From assembly GCA_045639185.1 (NCBI GenBank), contig JAZUCO010000150.1:1-5364 (forward strand): a stretch of 5,364 nucleotides of DNA. Reading direction: 5' to 3'. This document shows positions 1-5,364 of this stretch, piece by piece (within the stretch, counting starts at the first letter, position 1; each line of letters starts with the position of its first letter). A model generated the notes under the pieces. The model had not been told where the DNA came from, made no database searches, and saw nothing but the letters and a program-made list of their open reading frames with translations. The position numbers and the translations under genes were made by a program. The stretch comes from UBA1081 sp045639185 (GTDB taxonomy: Bacteria > Bacillota > Clostridia > Oscillospirales > Acutalibacteraceae).

Positions 1-15
1 GTGAAATAATACTGC

Positions 16-20
16 GGAGG
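16..20 (+). promoter_or_regulatory. Ribosome binding site of the dehydrogenase gene
   Basis: GGAGG lies 8 bases before the ATG at 29. It supports that start and therefore the N-terminal extension ahead of the Rossmann domain. No promoter can be placed in the 28 bases available. Confidence 0.85.
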
Positions 21-28
21 TATTTAAT

Positions 29-1183
29 ATGGCAGAAAACATTCTCGACCGTTTCAAATCAAGCACAGAGGAGCAGGTGGTCGATGCTTCTAAAAAAGTT
101 AAAGTAGGTATCATCGGTACAGGCTGGATTGCAGAAGCTCATGCAGCTTGCTACAAGAGATGTCCTGACGTTGAAATCGTAGCTCTTGCTGATATCGTTC
201 CCGGTAAGGCAGCAAAGTTTGCAGAAGATAACGGCATTGAAGGCGCTCGTATTTACAACAGTGACCGTGAACTTATCGATAATGAAAAAGACATTGACGC
301 AGTCAGCGTATGTACATACAACAGACAGCACGCTCCTTGTACAATTTATGCTCTTGAAAACGGTGTAAACGTTCTTCTTGAAAAACCCATGTGTGTTACA
401 ACAGAAGAAGCTGTTGCAATCTGCAGAGCAGAAAAGGCAAGCGGCAAGGTTCTCTCAATCGGCTTCCAGCCCAGATTTGATGAGAATATGAAGATGGTTA
501 AGAACGTTGTTGAATCAGGCGAACTCGGTCAGATTTACTACATTCAGACAGGCGGCGGAAGAAGAAAGGGTATCCCCACTCCTTACGGCACATCTTTCAT
601 TGAAGATGAAACAGCAGGTATCGGTGCTCTTGCAGATATCGGTTGCTATTCACTTGATATGGTTCTCAATGCTGTTGGCTATCCCAAGCCTCTCACAGTT
701 TCAGGTTATATGTCAGACTTCTTCGGCAAGAATCCTGCAACATATCCTGCTCATCCCGAATATGCAGAGAAGTTCAGCGTAGACGATTTCGGTGCAGGCT
801 TCATTCGTCTTGAAGGCGGCATCATCCTCGACTTCAGAATTGCATGGGATATGCACCTCGACACTCCGGGTGATACAATCATCATGGGTACAAAGGGTTC
901 ACTCCGTATTCCTTCAACAGAGTGCTGGAACGGCTCAATCGGCGGTCCTCTCAAGATTTACCACGACGTTGCAGGTGAAAAGGTTGAAACAGTTATTCCC
1001 GAAAAGGATAACGATGTTGATAACTTCGATAAGAAGATCCGTTCATTCATTGACGCTGTTAAGTACGGTCTTCCCGCACCCGTTCCCTCAAGCCAGATTA
1101 TTTACAACCAGGCTATTATTGACGGTATTGTTCGTTCTGCAAAAGAAGGCAAGGAAGTAACAGTTGATATTCCTGAAATCTGA
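29..1183 (+). CDS. Gfo/Idh/MocA-family NAD(P)-dependent oxidoreductase, complete
   Basis: Cytoplasmic dehydrogenase of 384 residues, probably oxidising or reducing a sugar, sugar acid or cyclitol; the substrate cannot be told from sequence. The N-terminal Rossmann domain has the dinucleotide motif GTGWIA (30-35). Asp55 ends the second strand, a position that usually favours NAD(H) over NADP(H). The family signature EKP is at 118-120, with Lys119 the expected catalytic lysine. The C-terminal alpha/beta domain contains ADIGCYSLD (202-210), where Asp203 and Tyr207 match the D-x-x-x-H/Y active-site element, followed by the family's typical beta-sheet and a closing helix (about 340-375). The length is normal for the family. 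The start is fixed by GGAGG 8 bases upstream, and it gives about 22 residues before the Rossmann strand. The gene ends in tandem stops (TGA TAA) and then a terminator. Only 28 bases precede it, so its promoter and any operon partners are outside the window. It converges on the acyltransferase operon. The family call is very secure, the substrate unknown. Confidence 0.95.
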   Translation: MAENILDRFKSSTEEQVVDASKKVKVGIIGTGWIAEAHAACYKRCPDVEIVALADIVPGKAAKFAEDNGIEGARIYNSDRELIDNEKDIDAVSVCTYNRQHAPCTIYALENGVNVLLEKPMCVTTEEAVAICRAEKASGKVLSIGFQPRFDENMKMVKNVVESGELGQIYYIQTGGGRRKGIPTPYGTSFIEDETAGIGALADIGCYSLDMVLNAVGYPKPLTVSGYMSDFFGKNPATYPAHPEYAEKFSVDDFGAGFIRLEGGIILDFRIAWDMHLDTPGDTIIMGTKGSLRIPSTECWNGSIGGPLKIYHDVAGEKVETVIPEKDNDVDNFDKKIRSFIDAVKYGLPAPVPSSQIIYNQAIIDGIVRSAKEGKEVTVDIPEI

Positions 1184-1190
1184 TAAAACA

Positions 1191-1230
1191 TAAAAAAATC
1201 AAGGAGCTGTTTTTACAGCTCCTTTTTTTT
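1191..1230. terminator. Bidirectional rho-independent terminator between convergent genes
   Basis: A perfect 10-bp stem (AAGGAGCTGT at 1201-1210 with ACAGCTCCTT at 1215-1224) closes a TTTT loop at 1211-1214. On the plus strand the hairpin runs into eight T (1223-1230), ending the dehydrogenase transcript. Read on the minus strand, the same hairpin is followed by GA and seven T (complement of 1192-1198), so it can also end the acyltransferase operon, whose last stop codon is at 1234-1236. Both directions are inferred from structure. Confidence 0.93.
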
Positions 1231-1233
1231 GTA

Positions 1234-2715
1234 TTATCTTTTTATTGAATTATCTTTATAATTCAAACCGAGCAGGTCGATTCTTGTTTTTGTGAAAGTG
1301 TCGTAAACATAAATGTTAAGACCGAAATTGCATTTTGTAATGTCAGACTTGTTTGACATTATGCTTGTTGCAAGAAATGTTTCACCTGTCTTTGCGTTAT
1401 ATTCTTTTTCTATATTTCTGATTTCAATTGCGTTGTATCTGTCAAATGAGACCATTTTTCTGAAGTCTTCATCTGCACAGTTGTTATAATAAGTTTGTTT
1501 GCCGCCTTCAAATATCCACATACCGCCTGAGAGATATTCATTCTCGGGAATGCCTATTTCACGGCAGAGTCTTATCATATTTGAAATTGCTTCCGGGGCG
1601 ATATCATCGGGGTCTTTGTAGCATGATGTCATCACGATTTTATATCTGTCGTTATTGAAAACAGCTTTGTATGCGGAAAGATTGTTTATCTGCGTTACTT
1701 CGTGATTTTCAAGCTGATTGTAGTAAACTTCGGCATCCTTTTCCCATGATTCATATTTTGAGTCGTTTCGTCTGTCAGGCACATCATACTTTGCTTTAAG
1801 ATAATCGCCTATGAATCGTGTAAGCTTTGTGTTACCCTTGTAATTCAGATGCTGTGAATCAGCAAAGTCGGTTTTGTAATCAAGCCCGAGTGCCGTTTTG
1901 TATTCAGTAACAAAATTGAGGAATGGTGAATTGTACTCGTACTCTGCAATGAACTCGGCTGTTCTGAAGAATCCCTGATGATAATTTTCAGCATTGAAGG
2001 GGATTGCCGTTGCGATTATGGGAATGTTTTTGCTCTTTGCCAGTTCAAAAATCTTTCTGTAATAAAAATCAACCTTTTCGGTGAAATCATTGTAATAATC
2101 AACACCGGTAAGATTATTCTCCTTTACGTTTTCACTTCTGAAATAGCAGTAAAAACCTTTGTGGTTTTCATACATTGCCTTGTTGTCCTGATAAGGATAG
2201 AAGTCTGTTTTTGAAAGGTCGGAATATCTTGTGTGATACTGAAGAATACTGTAGAAATACTGATTTCCTGAAATTTCAGGGTCAAAACTCACTTCAATTG
2301 CAGCTTTCTTTGTATCTGACCATTTAAGACCGTATGTATTCTTGATTGCCGTGCTCGGATCTGTGTAATCGTCTGACATATGAACATAATATGTGTCAAA
2401 AATGATTACCTTAGGGGTTTGTGTCTTCAGCGCTTCTTCAAGATAGTAGTATGTGTTCCATACGGGCTGAGCGGCACCGCAGAGAGCAAATGCGCAGTAG
2501 CCGTATTCTTCCCACAAAACAGCTGTGTTGATACCCTGGTATGCGTGGCTTGAACCGATAATGAGCACATCAACAGTATTATCTTCAAGCTCATAGAAAG
2601 AATCAACCTTGAAAATACTGTCCATATATTTGAAATCAAGCACCTGCACGGCACAGAGGAAAGTCAGCGCTGTGGCAAGTAAAAATGCAGTAATTTTTAT
2701 AAAGTTCTTTTTCAT
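1234..2715 (-). CDS. SGNH-fold membrane-anchored protein, probable partner O-acyltransferase of the adjacent MBOAT
   Basis: Protein of 493 residues. The N-terminus has positive residues (MKK) and then one hydrophobic stretch at about 5-25 with no clear cleavage site, so it is probably an anchor with the rest outside the cell. The SGNH/GDSL-like domain spans about 46-310. Strand VDVLIIG leads to GSSH (54-57), with Ser56 the likely nucleophile, and DSQH (286-289) supplies the expected Asp286-x-x-His289 pair. This is the layout of AlgJ/AlgX and DltD, which act with an MBOAT protein. A linker is followed by a separate C-terminal domain at about 356-485, with a strand-helix start (YKIVMTS) and an ending FGLNIYVYDT (464-473) that resembles ILEI/FAM3-like beta modules. 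It lies 23 bp downstream of the MBOAT gene on the same strand, hence co-transcribed. Known pairs acylate extracellular polysaccharide, peptidoglycan or teichoic acid; the target here is unknown. An esterase role is the alternative. Confidence 0.85.
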   Translation of the reverse strand: MKKNFIKITAFLLATALTFLCAVQVLDFKYMDSIFKVDSFYELEDNTVDVLIIGSSHAYQGINTAVLWEEYGYCAFALCGAAQPVWNTYYYLEEALKTQTPKVIIFDTYYVHMSDDYTDPSTAIKNTYGLKWSDTKKAAIEVSFDPEISGNQYFYSILQYHTRYSDLSKTDFYPYQDNKAMYENHKGFYCYFRSENVKENNLTGVDYYNDFTEKVDFYYRKIFELAKSKNIPIIATAIPFNAENYHQGFFRTAEFIAEYEYNSPFLNFVTEYKTALGLDYKTDFADSQHLNYKGNTKLTRFIGDYLKAKYDVPDRRNDSKYESWEKDAEVYYNQLENHEVTQINNLSAYKAVFNNDRYKIVMTSCYKDPDDIAPEAISNMIRLCREIGIPENEYLSGGMWIFEGGKQTYYNNCADEDFRKMVSFDRYNAIEIRNIEKEYNAKTGETFLATSIMSNKSDITKCNFGLNIYVYDTFTKTRIDLLGLNYKDNSIKR

Positions 2716-2720
2716 TGTTT

Positions 2721-2726
2721 CTCCTT
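2721..2726 (-). promoter_or_regulatory. Ribosome binding site of the SGNH gene
   Basis: Read on the minus strand, AAGGAG precedes the ATG (2715-2713) by 5 bases. It lies inside the 23-bp gap after the MBOAT stop codon, so this cistron has its own initiation site rather than relying only on coupling to the upstream gene. Confidence 0.88.
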
Positions 2727-2738
2727 AATTCAAGGGCG

Positions 2739-4241
2739 TCAGAATTGGAAATAAATAAATTGCTGTGCATCAAAATTGTAACCGTATGCACCGAAGATAA
2801 TTACAACAAAAACAAGAACAAAAAGAATGAGTCCTCTTACCCAGGAATTCTGATTGTCTGCAATGTTTTCGAAACGCACATTCTTTTTGCGTTTCATAAA
2901 ATCTACAAACAGAAGCACAGCTGCAGAAATGAGGAGAATATTCATTTCCTGTCTGCCGAGGCTCAGGGAGTAGAAAATTCCCGTTGTCCATGCCCAGGGG
3001 TCAATACAGGTGAACATTCTGTAAATATAATTGCCGGCAATTTCTATTGAGTCAGCTCTGAAGAATATCCACGCAAAGCAGGTGAGCGCAAATGTGATGA
3101 GCACTTTAACCATTTTGTATGAAGCTGCGTTTGTGTTTACTCTGAGCTTGTCTGTAATCTTGTTTTTCACGGGTTTTGTTATTTCACCGATAATCTGATA
3201 TGAACCGTGAAGTCCGCCCCAGACGACATAAGTCCAGTCGGCACCGTGCCACAGACCGCTTACAAGGAAAACAATCATCTGATTGAGATATTTTCTGAAC
3301 TTACCTTTTCTGTTGCCGCCGAGAGGTATGTAAAGATAATCTCTGAACCAGGTTGAAAGAGAAATGTGCCATCTGCTCCAGAATTCTTTTATTGACATTG
3401 CAAAGTAGGGAGTATTGAAGTTATCCATAAGGCTGAATCCCATTATCTGAGATGCACCGATTGCAATTGTTGAGTAACTTGCAAAGTCGCAGTAAATCTG
3501 AAGCGCAAAGAAAACAGCACCGAGTATGAGTGCGGAAGAGTTGAATGCATAGTAATTGTCAAAAATATGATTGACAACTGTTGCGGCTCTGTCTGCAATG
3601 ACAACTTTCATAAAGAAGCCCCACATCATCACCATAAAACCTTTTACGATGCGTTCATAGTTCCATACGTTGATTTTGTGTGCATTTTTAAGCTGATTTA
3701 TAAGGTTTCCTGATCTTTCAATAGGCCCTGCAACAAGCTGCGGGAAGAAAGAAACGAAAAGCGCATATCTGAAGAGATTGTATTCTGCTTCAATATTTTT
3801 TCTGTAAACATCAATAACGTATCCGAGAGCCTGGAATGTATAGAATGAAATGCCAACGGGTAATAACAGGTCAAAATTGTTTTCAACCATTGTGATTCCG
3901 AGGCTGCTCAGAATCGGATTGATTGTATCCAGAGCAAAATTCAGATATTTGAACAAGAACAGTATTGCAAGGTTTGATGAAATGCCTAGGAAAAGTGTCA
4001 GTTTTTTCAATAACTGATAGCTTTTGCCTTCCTCAAAGCCGAATTGCTCTATCAATATACCTGACAGATACGTGACCACTGTGGAGAATGCGATAAGTAC
4101 GGCATATTTTGCATTCCAGCTCATATAGAAATAGTAACTTGTCACAAGCAACCACAGATACCTCAGTTTTTTAGGTATAACAAAATAGACCGCCAGAACG
4201 ACAGGGAAAAATATAAGAAAGTGGATAGAGTTGAACTGCAT
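2739..4241 (-). CDS. MBOAT-family membrane O-acyltransferase (AlgI/DltB/PatA type), complete
   Basis: Multi-pass membrane protein of 500 residues, normal length for the AlgI/PatA branch. It is expected to take an acyl group (often acetyl) from a cytoplasmic donor and deliver it across the membrane. The start FNSIHFLIFFPVV and then SYYFYMSWN (35-43) is typical of the family. Further landmarks are AGPIER (171-176), YCDFASYS (250-257), the stretch FWSRWHISLSTWFRDY (287-302) leading to IPLGGN (305-310), WHGADW (331-336) followed by WGGLHG (341-346), FFRA (393-396), and the family-like ending FIYFQF. His292 and His332 match the two conserved MBOAT histidines. Hydrophobic segments are plain at about 6-22, 29-40, 46-64, 82-98, 377-394, 434-448 and 470-484, with others between. 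It is the first gene of a two-gene operon with its own promoter and a good RBS (AAAGGA). The SGNH partner follows. There is no dltA or dltC neighbour, so this is not a standard D-alanylation operon; O-acetylation of an extracellular polymer is the likelier role. Confidence 0.95.
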   Translation of the reverse strand: MQFNSIHFLIFFPVVLAVYFVIPKKLRYLWLLVTSYYFYMSWNAKYAVLIAFSTVVTYLSGILIEQFGFEEGKSYQLLKKLTLFLGISSNLAILFLFKYLNFALDTINPILSSLGITMVENNFDLLLPVGISFYTFQALGYVIDVYRKNIEAEYNLFRYALFVSFFPQLVAGPIERSGNLINQLKNAHKINVWNYERIVKGFMVMMWGFFMKVVIADRAATVVNHIFDNYYAFNSSALILGAVFFALQIYCDFASYSTIAIGASQIMGFSLMDNFNTPYFAMSIKEFWSRWHISLSTWFRDYLYIPLGGNRKGKFRKYLNQMIVFLVSGLWHGADWTYVVWGGLHGSYQIIGEITKPVKNKITDKLRVNTNAASYKMVKVLITFALTCFAWIFFRADSIEIAGNYIYRMFTCIDPWAWTTGIFYSLSLGRQEMNILLISAAVLLFVDFMKRKKNVRFENIADNQNSWVRGLILFVLVFVVIIFGAYGYNFDAQQFIYFQF

Positions 4242-4248
4242 AATAAAA

Positions 4249-4254
4249 TCCTTT
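4249..4254 (-). promoter_or_regulatory. Ribosome binding site of the MBOAT gene
   Basis: AAAGGA on the minus strand ends 7 bases before the ATG at 4241-4239. It confirms the start that gives the family-typical N-terminus MQFNS. Confidence 0.82.
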
Positions 4255-4269
4255 GCTCAATACTTATTC

Positions 4270-4286
4270 ATATTACATTATAATAT
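4270..4286. repeat. Short AT-rich inverted repeat over the -10 region
   Basis: On the minus strand, ATATTA (4286-4281) and TAATAT (4275-4270) are a perfect inverted pair around a 5-base centre, and they cover the -10 box and the expected start point. The position would suit a repressor site, but AT-only arms of 6 bp arise easily by chance in such DNA. Confidence 0.25.
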
Positions 4287-4305
4287 AAAAGAAAAATGAA
4301 ATCAA
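4277..4305 (-). promoter_or_regulatory. Sigma-A type promoter of the MBOAT-SGNH operon
   Basis: On the minus strand, TTGATT (4305-4300) and a perfect TATAAT (4282-4277) are separated by exactly 17 bases. Transcription should begin near 4270, giving a leader of about 28 bases that contains the RBS. It lies between the terminator of the preceding gene and the MBOAT start, so the acyltransferase pair is its own transcription unit. The spacer is T-rich and there is no TG extension of the -10 box. Confidence 0.82.
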
Positions 4306-4325
4306 TAACTATTTGTCGAAAGCAT

Positions 4326-4354
4326 AAAAAAAGACGGTAACCGTAGTTACCGTC
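4326..4354 (-). terminator. Rho-independent terminator of the ceramidase-like gene
   Basis: Read on the minus strand, a perfect 9-bp stem GACGGTAAC/GTTACCGTC (4354-4346 with 4341-4333) closes a TACG loop and is followed by seven T (4332-4326). The C(UACG)G loop belongs to the very stable UNCG tetraloop class. It starts 16 bases after the stop codon at 4373-4371 and separates this gene from the MBOAT promoter just downstream. Confidence 0.95.
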
Positions 4355-4370
4355 CTGATATAAAGCTTTA

Positions 4371-5364
4371 TTACTGAACGCTTTCTGCGAGCTTGTAGAT
4401 TTCACCGTAGATATTTGAAGCTGCATGTCTGCCGAGTGAAGTAAGACCCCAGCTGCTGTCGATTGTGATACCGAGGAGACCTTCACCTTCTGAATATCTG
4501 ATTGTAGCGTATGTGAAGAAGCTGTCGGGCATAATGTAGCCGAGAGCGTCATTTACAAGGTCGAATACAAGAACATCTTCTGTGCCGAAGATTTCATATG
4601 CTGATGCATATGCGAAATCGCTCATATTTTCGCCGCCCTTGATGAGTTCTGCATATGTTTCACCGGGGCAGAGAATGATCTTAACGTCTTTACCGAGTTC
4701 CATGAAACCGACTTCTGTAACAGCATAGTAGTTATCATTTTCGTCTGTAACCATTGTGTTGTTAGCAGCTGAAAGCTTACCGAGGAGTTCGTAAACGCCG
4801 TTGTCAACGGGAGCAAGGTATTCCTTGTGAGCAATGTTGAGGATAGGATCAACAACTGTTTCTTCAACAGTTTCTCTTGTGTACCAGGGAGTGTAGTCTT
4901 CGTTGCCTTCTGCAAGAGCTTCTCTTTCAGCGTCAACGTAAACCATTCTTTCTTCCTCTGTAAGAGTCATACCGAGAAGGATGTAACCGAGTTCTTCACC
5001 GTAACGGATTGTTGATTCGATTCTGTCGAGTTCAAGACCGTCACTTGAAGCGCCCATATCTTCTGTGTATGTACCAACTGCACCCTGGATGAAGATGAAG
5101 TTATAACCTGCTTCGTTGATTACCTGTTCTGTGTAGTAAACAAAGTCAGATGTACCAACCTTTGTACCGAAACCGATACATTCGGGATGAACACCGAAGT
5201 TTGAGATGATTGTTCCCATTGAACCGTCATCGGGAGTGAACATGAATCTGTAAAGTTCTTCGATCATGATATCGGGAGGAGTACGGTCACGTGAATAATC
5301 AGAAGCATCTGTCTTTGCGTATGTAAGTGTACCTTCTGTCATACCTTCAAATGCAGCCTTGACA
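4371..5364 (-). CDS. Neutral/alkaline ceramidase-like protein, C-terminal part (5' end outside window)
   Basis: The reading frame stays open to the window edge (preceding residues VKAAFEG), so the gene is cut off; the Met at 5342-5340 lacks a properly spaced RBS and is internal. Numbering from that Met, the visible 330 residues show SRDRTPPD (17-24), resembling the family's SRNRSP; GTIISNFGVHPECIG (43-57) with His52 as a likely zinc ligand; TEVGFMELG and then PGE with Glu228 as another ligand; and VNDALGYIMP (263-272) with Tyr269. These match His204, Glu411 and Tyr448 of Pseudomonas aeruginosa ceramidase, in order. The first zinc His and any signal peptide would lie upstream. The family's G-D-x-S-P loop, which carries the nucleophilic serine, appears here as GTYTED (90-95). 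The long C-terminal immunoglobulin-like domain is absent; the protein ends soon after the catalytic region. The family is an amidase acting on ceramide N-acyl bonds, usually secreted; the substrate here is uncertain. A terminator follows directly. Confidence 0.75.
   Translation of the reverse strand, partial: VKAAFEGMTEGTLTYAKTDASDYSRDRTPPDIMIEELYRFMFTPDDGSMGTIISNFGVHPECIGFGTKVGTSDFVYYTEQVINEAGYNFIFIQGAVGTYTEDMGASSDGLELDRIESTIRYGEELGYILLGMTLTEEERMVYVDAEREALAEGNEDYTPWYTRETVEETVVDPILNIAHKEYLAPVDNGVYELLGKLSAANNTMVTDENDNYYAVTEVGFMELGKDVKIILCPGETYAELIKGGENMSDFAYASAYEIFGTEDVLVFDLVNDALGYIMPDSFFTYATIRYSEGEGLLGITIDSSWGLTSLGRHAASNIYGEIYKLAESVQ

Noticed and set aside
2643..2660. Possible lipobox (LTFLC, Cys21) in the SGNH N-terminus
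   Set aside because: The residues before the cysteine are F and L, which do not fit the small-residue lipobox consensus. An uncleaved anchor fits better.
2715..3050. 111-residue plus-strand open frame opposite the MBOAT gene
   Set aside because: It lies antisense to the well-supported MBOAT coding region, has no good RBS and has low-complexity Lys/Asn-rich content. It is a shadow of the real gene.
2739..4241. Reading the MBOAT-SGNH pair as a dltB-dltD teichoic acid D-alanylation operon
   Set aside because: There is no dltA ligase or dltC carrier gene beside it, the SGNH partner has a different C-terminal domain, and the MBOAT is longer than typical DltB and ends like AlgI/PatA-type proteins.
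4360..4371. 12-bp palindrome ATAAAGCTTTAT after the ceramidase-like stop codon
   Set aside because: It touches the stop codon, is AT-rich with no loop, and sits beside a much stronger terminator hairpin. It is probably chance.
4268..4552. 94-residue minus-strand frame at the end of the ceramidase-like gene
   Set aside because: It overlaps the ceramidase-like C-terminus in another frame and runs through the terminator and into the MBOAT promoter, so it is not a gene.
4371..5342. A complete 323-residue gene starting at the Met at 5342
   Set aside because: The frame stays open to the window edge with family-like residues upstream, and the only purine-rich stretch sits one base before the ATG, which is too close for an RBS. 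The gene is treated as 5'-partial.

Overview
The window looks like chromosomal DNA of a low-to-moderate GC Firmicute, most likely a gut clostridium of the Oscillospiraceae/Ruminococcaceae kind. The signs are strong purine-rich ribosome binding sites (GGAGG, AAGGAG), compact intergenic gaps, short hairpin-plus-T-run terminators, a consensus-like sigma-A promoter, and protein families common in such bacteria. This placement is an inference; there is no rRNA or other marker gene here.

Layout: (1) 29-1183, plus strand: a complete Gfo/Idh/MocA-family NAD(P)-dependent sugar or cyclitol dehydrogenase. (2) 1191-1230: a perfect 10-bp hairpin with T-runs on both sides, serving as a shared terminator for the convergent genes. 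(3) 4241 down to 1234, minus strand: a two-gene operon. First comes a complete MBOAT-family membrane O-acyltransferase (AlgI/DltB/PatA type), then, 23 bp on, a membrane-anchored SGNH-fold protein (AlgJ/AlgX/DltD type) with an extra C-terminal domain. The operon has its own promoter (TTGATT-17-TATAAT at 4277-4305). (4) 4326-4354, minus strand: a strong terminator with a UNCG-type tetraloop, ending the upstream transcript. (5) 4371-5364, minus strand: the C-terminal part of a neutral-ceramidase-like protein whose 5' end lies outside the window.

The functional core is the MBOAT-SGNH pair. In known systems of this architecture (alginate AlgI/AlgJ/AlgX, peptidoglycan PatA/PatB, teichoic acid DltB/DltD) the membrane protein passes an acyl group across the membrane and the SGNH partner places it on an extracellular polymer. 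The polymer modified here cannot be read from the window, because no glycosyltransferase, polymerase or acyl-carrier gene is adjacent. The flanking dehydrogenase and ceramidase-like gene are separate transcription units and need not share the pathway.

No CRISPR array, mobile element, tRNA or rRNA was seen. The points most worth a second look are the C-terminal domain on the SGNH protein and the altered active-site loop of the ceramidase-like protein. I see no convincing evidence of a wholly new system.
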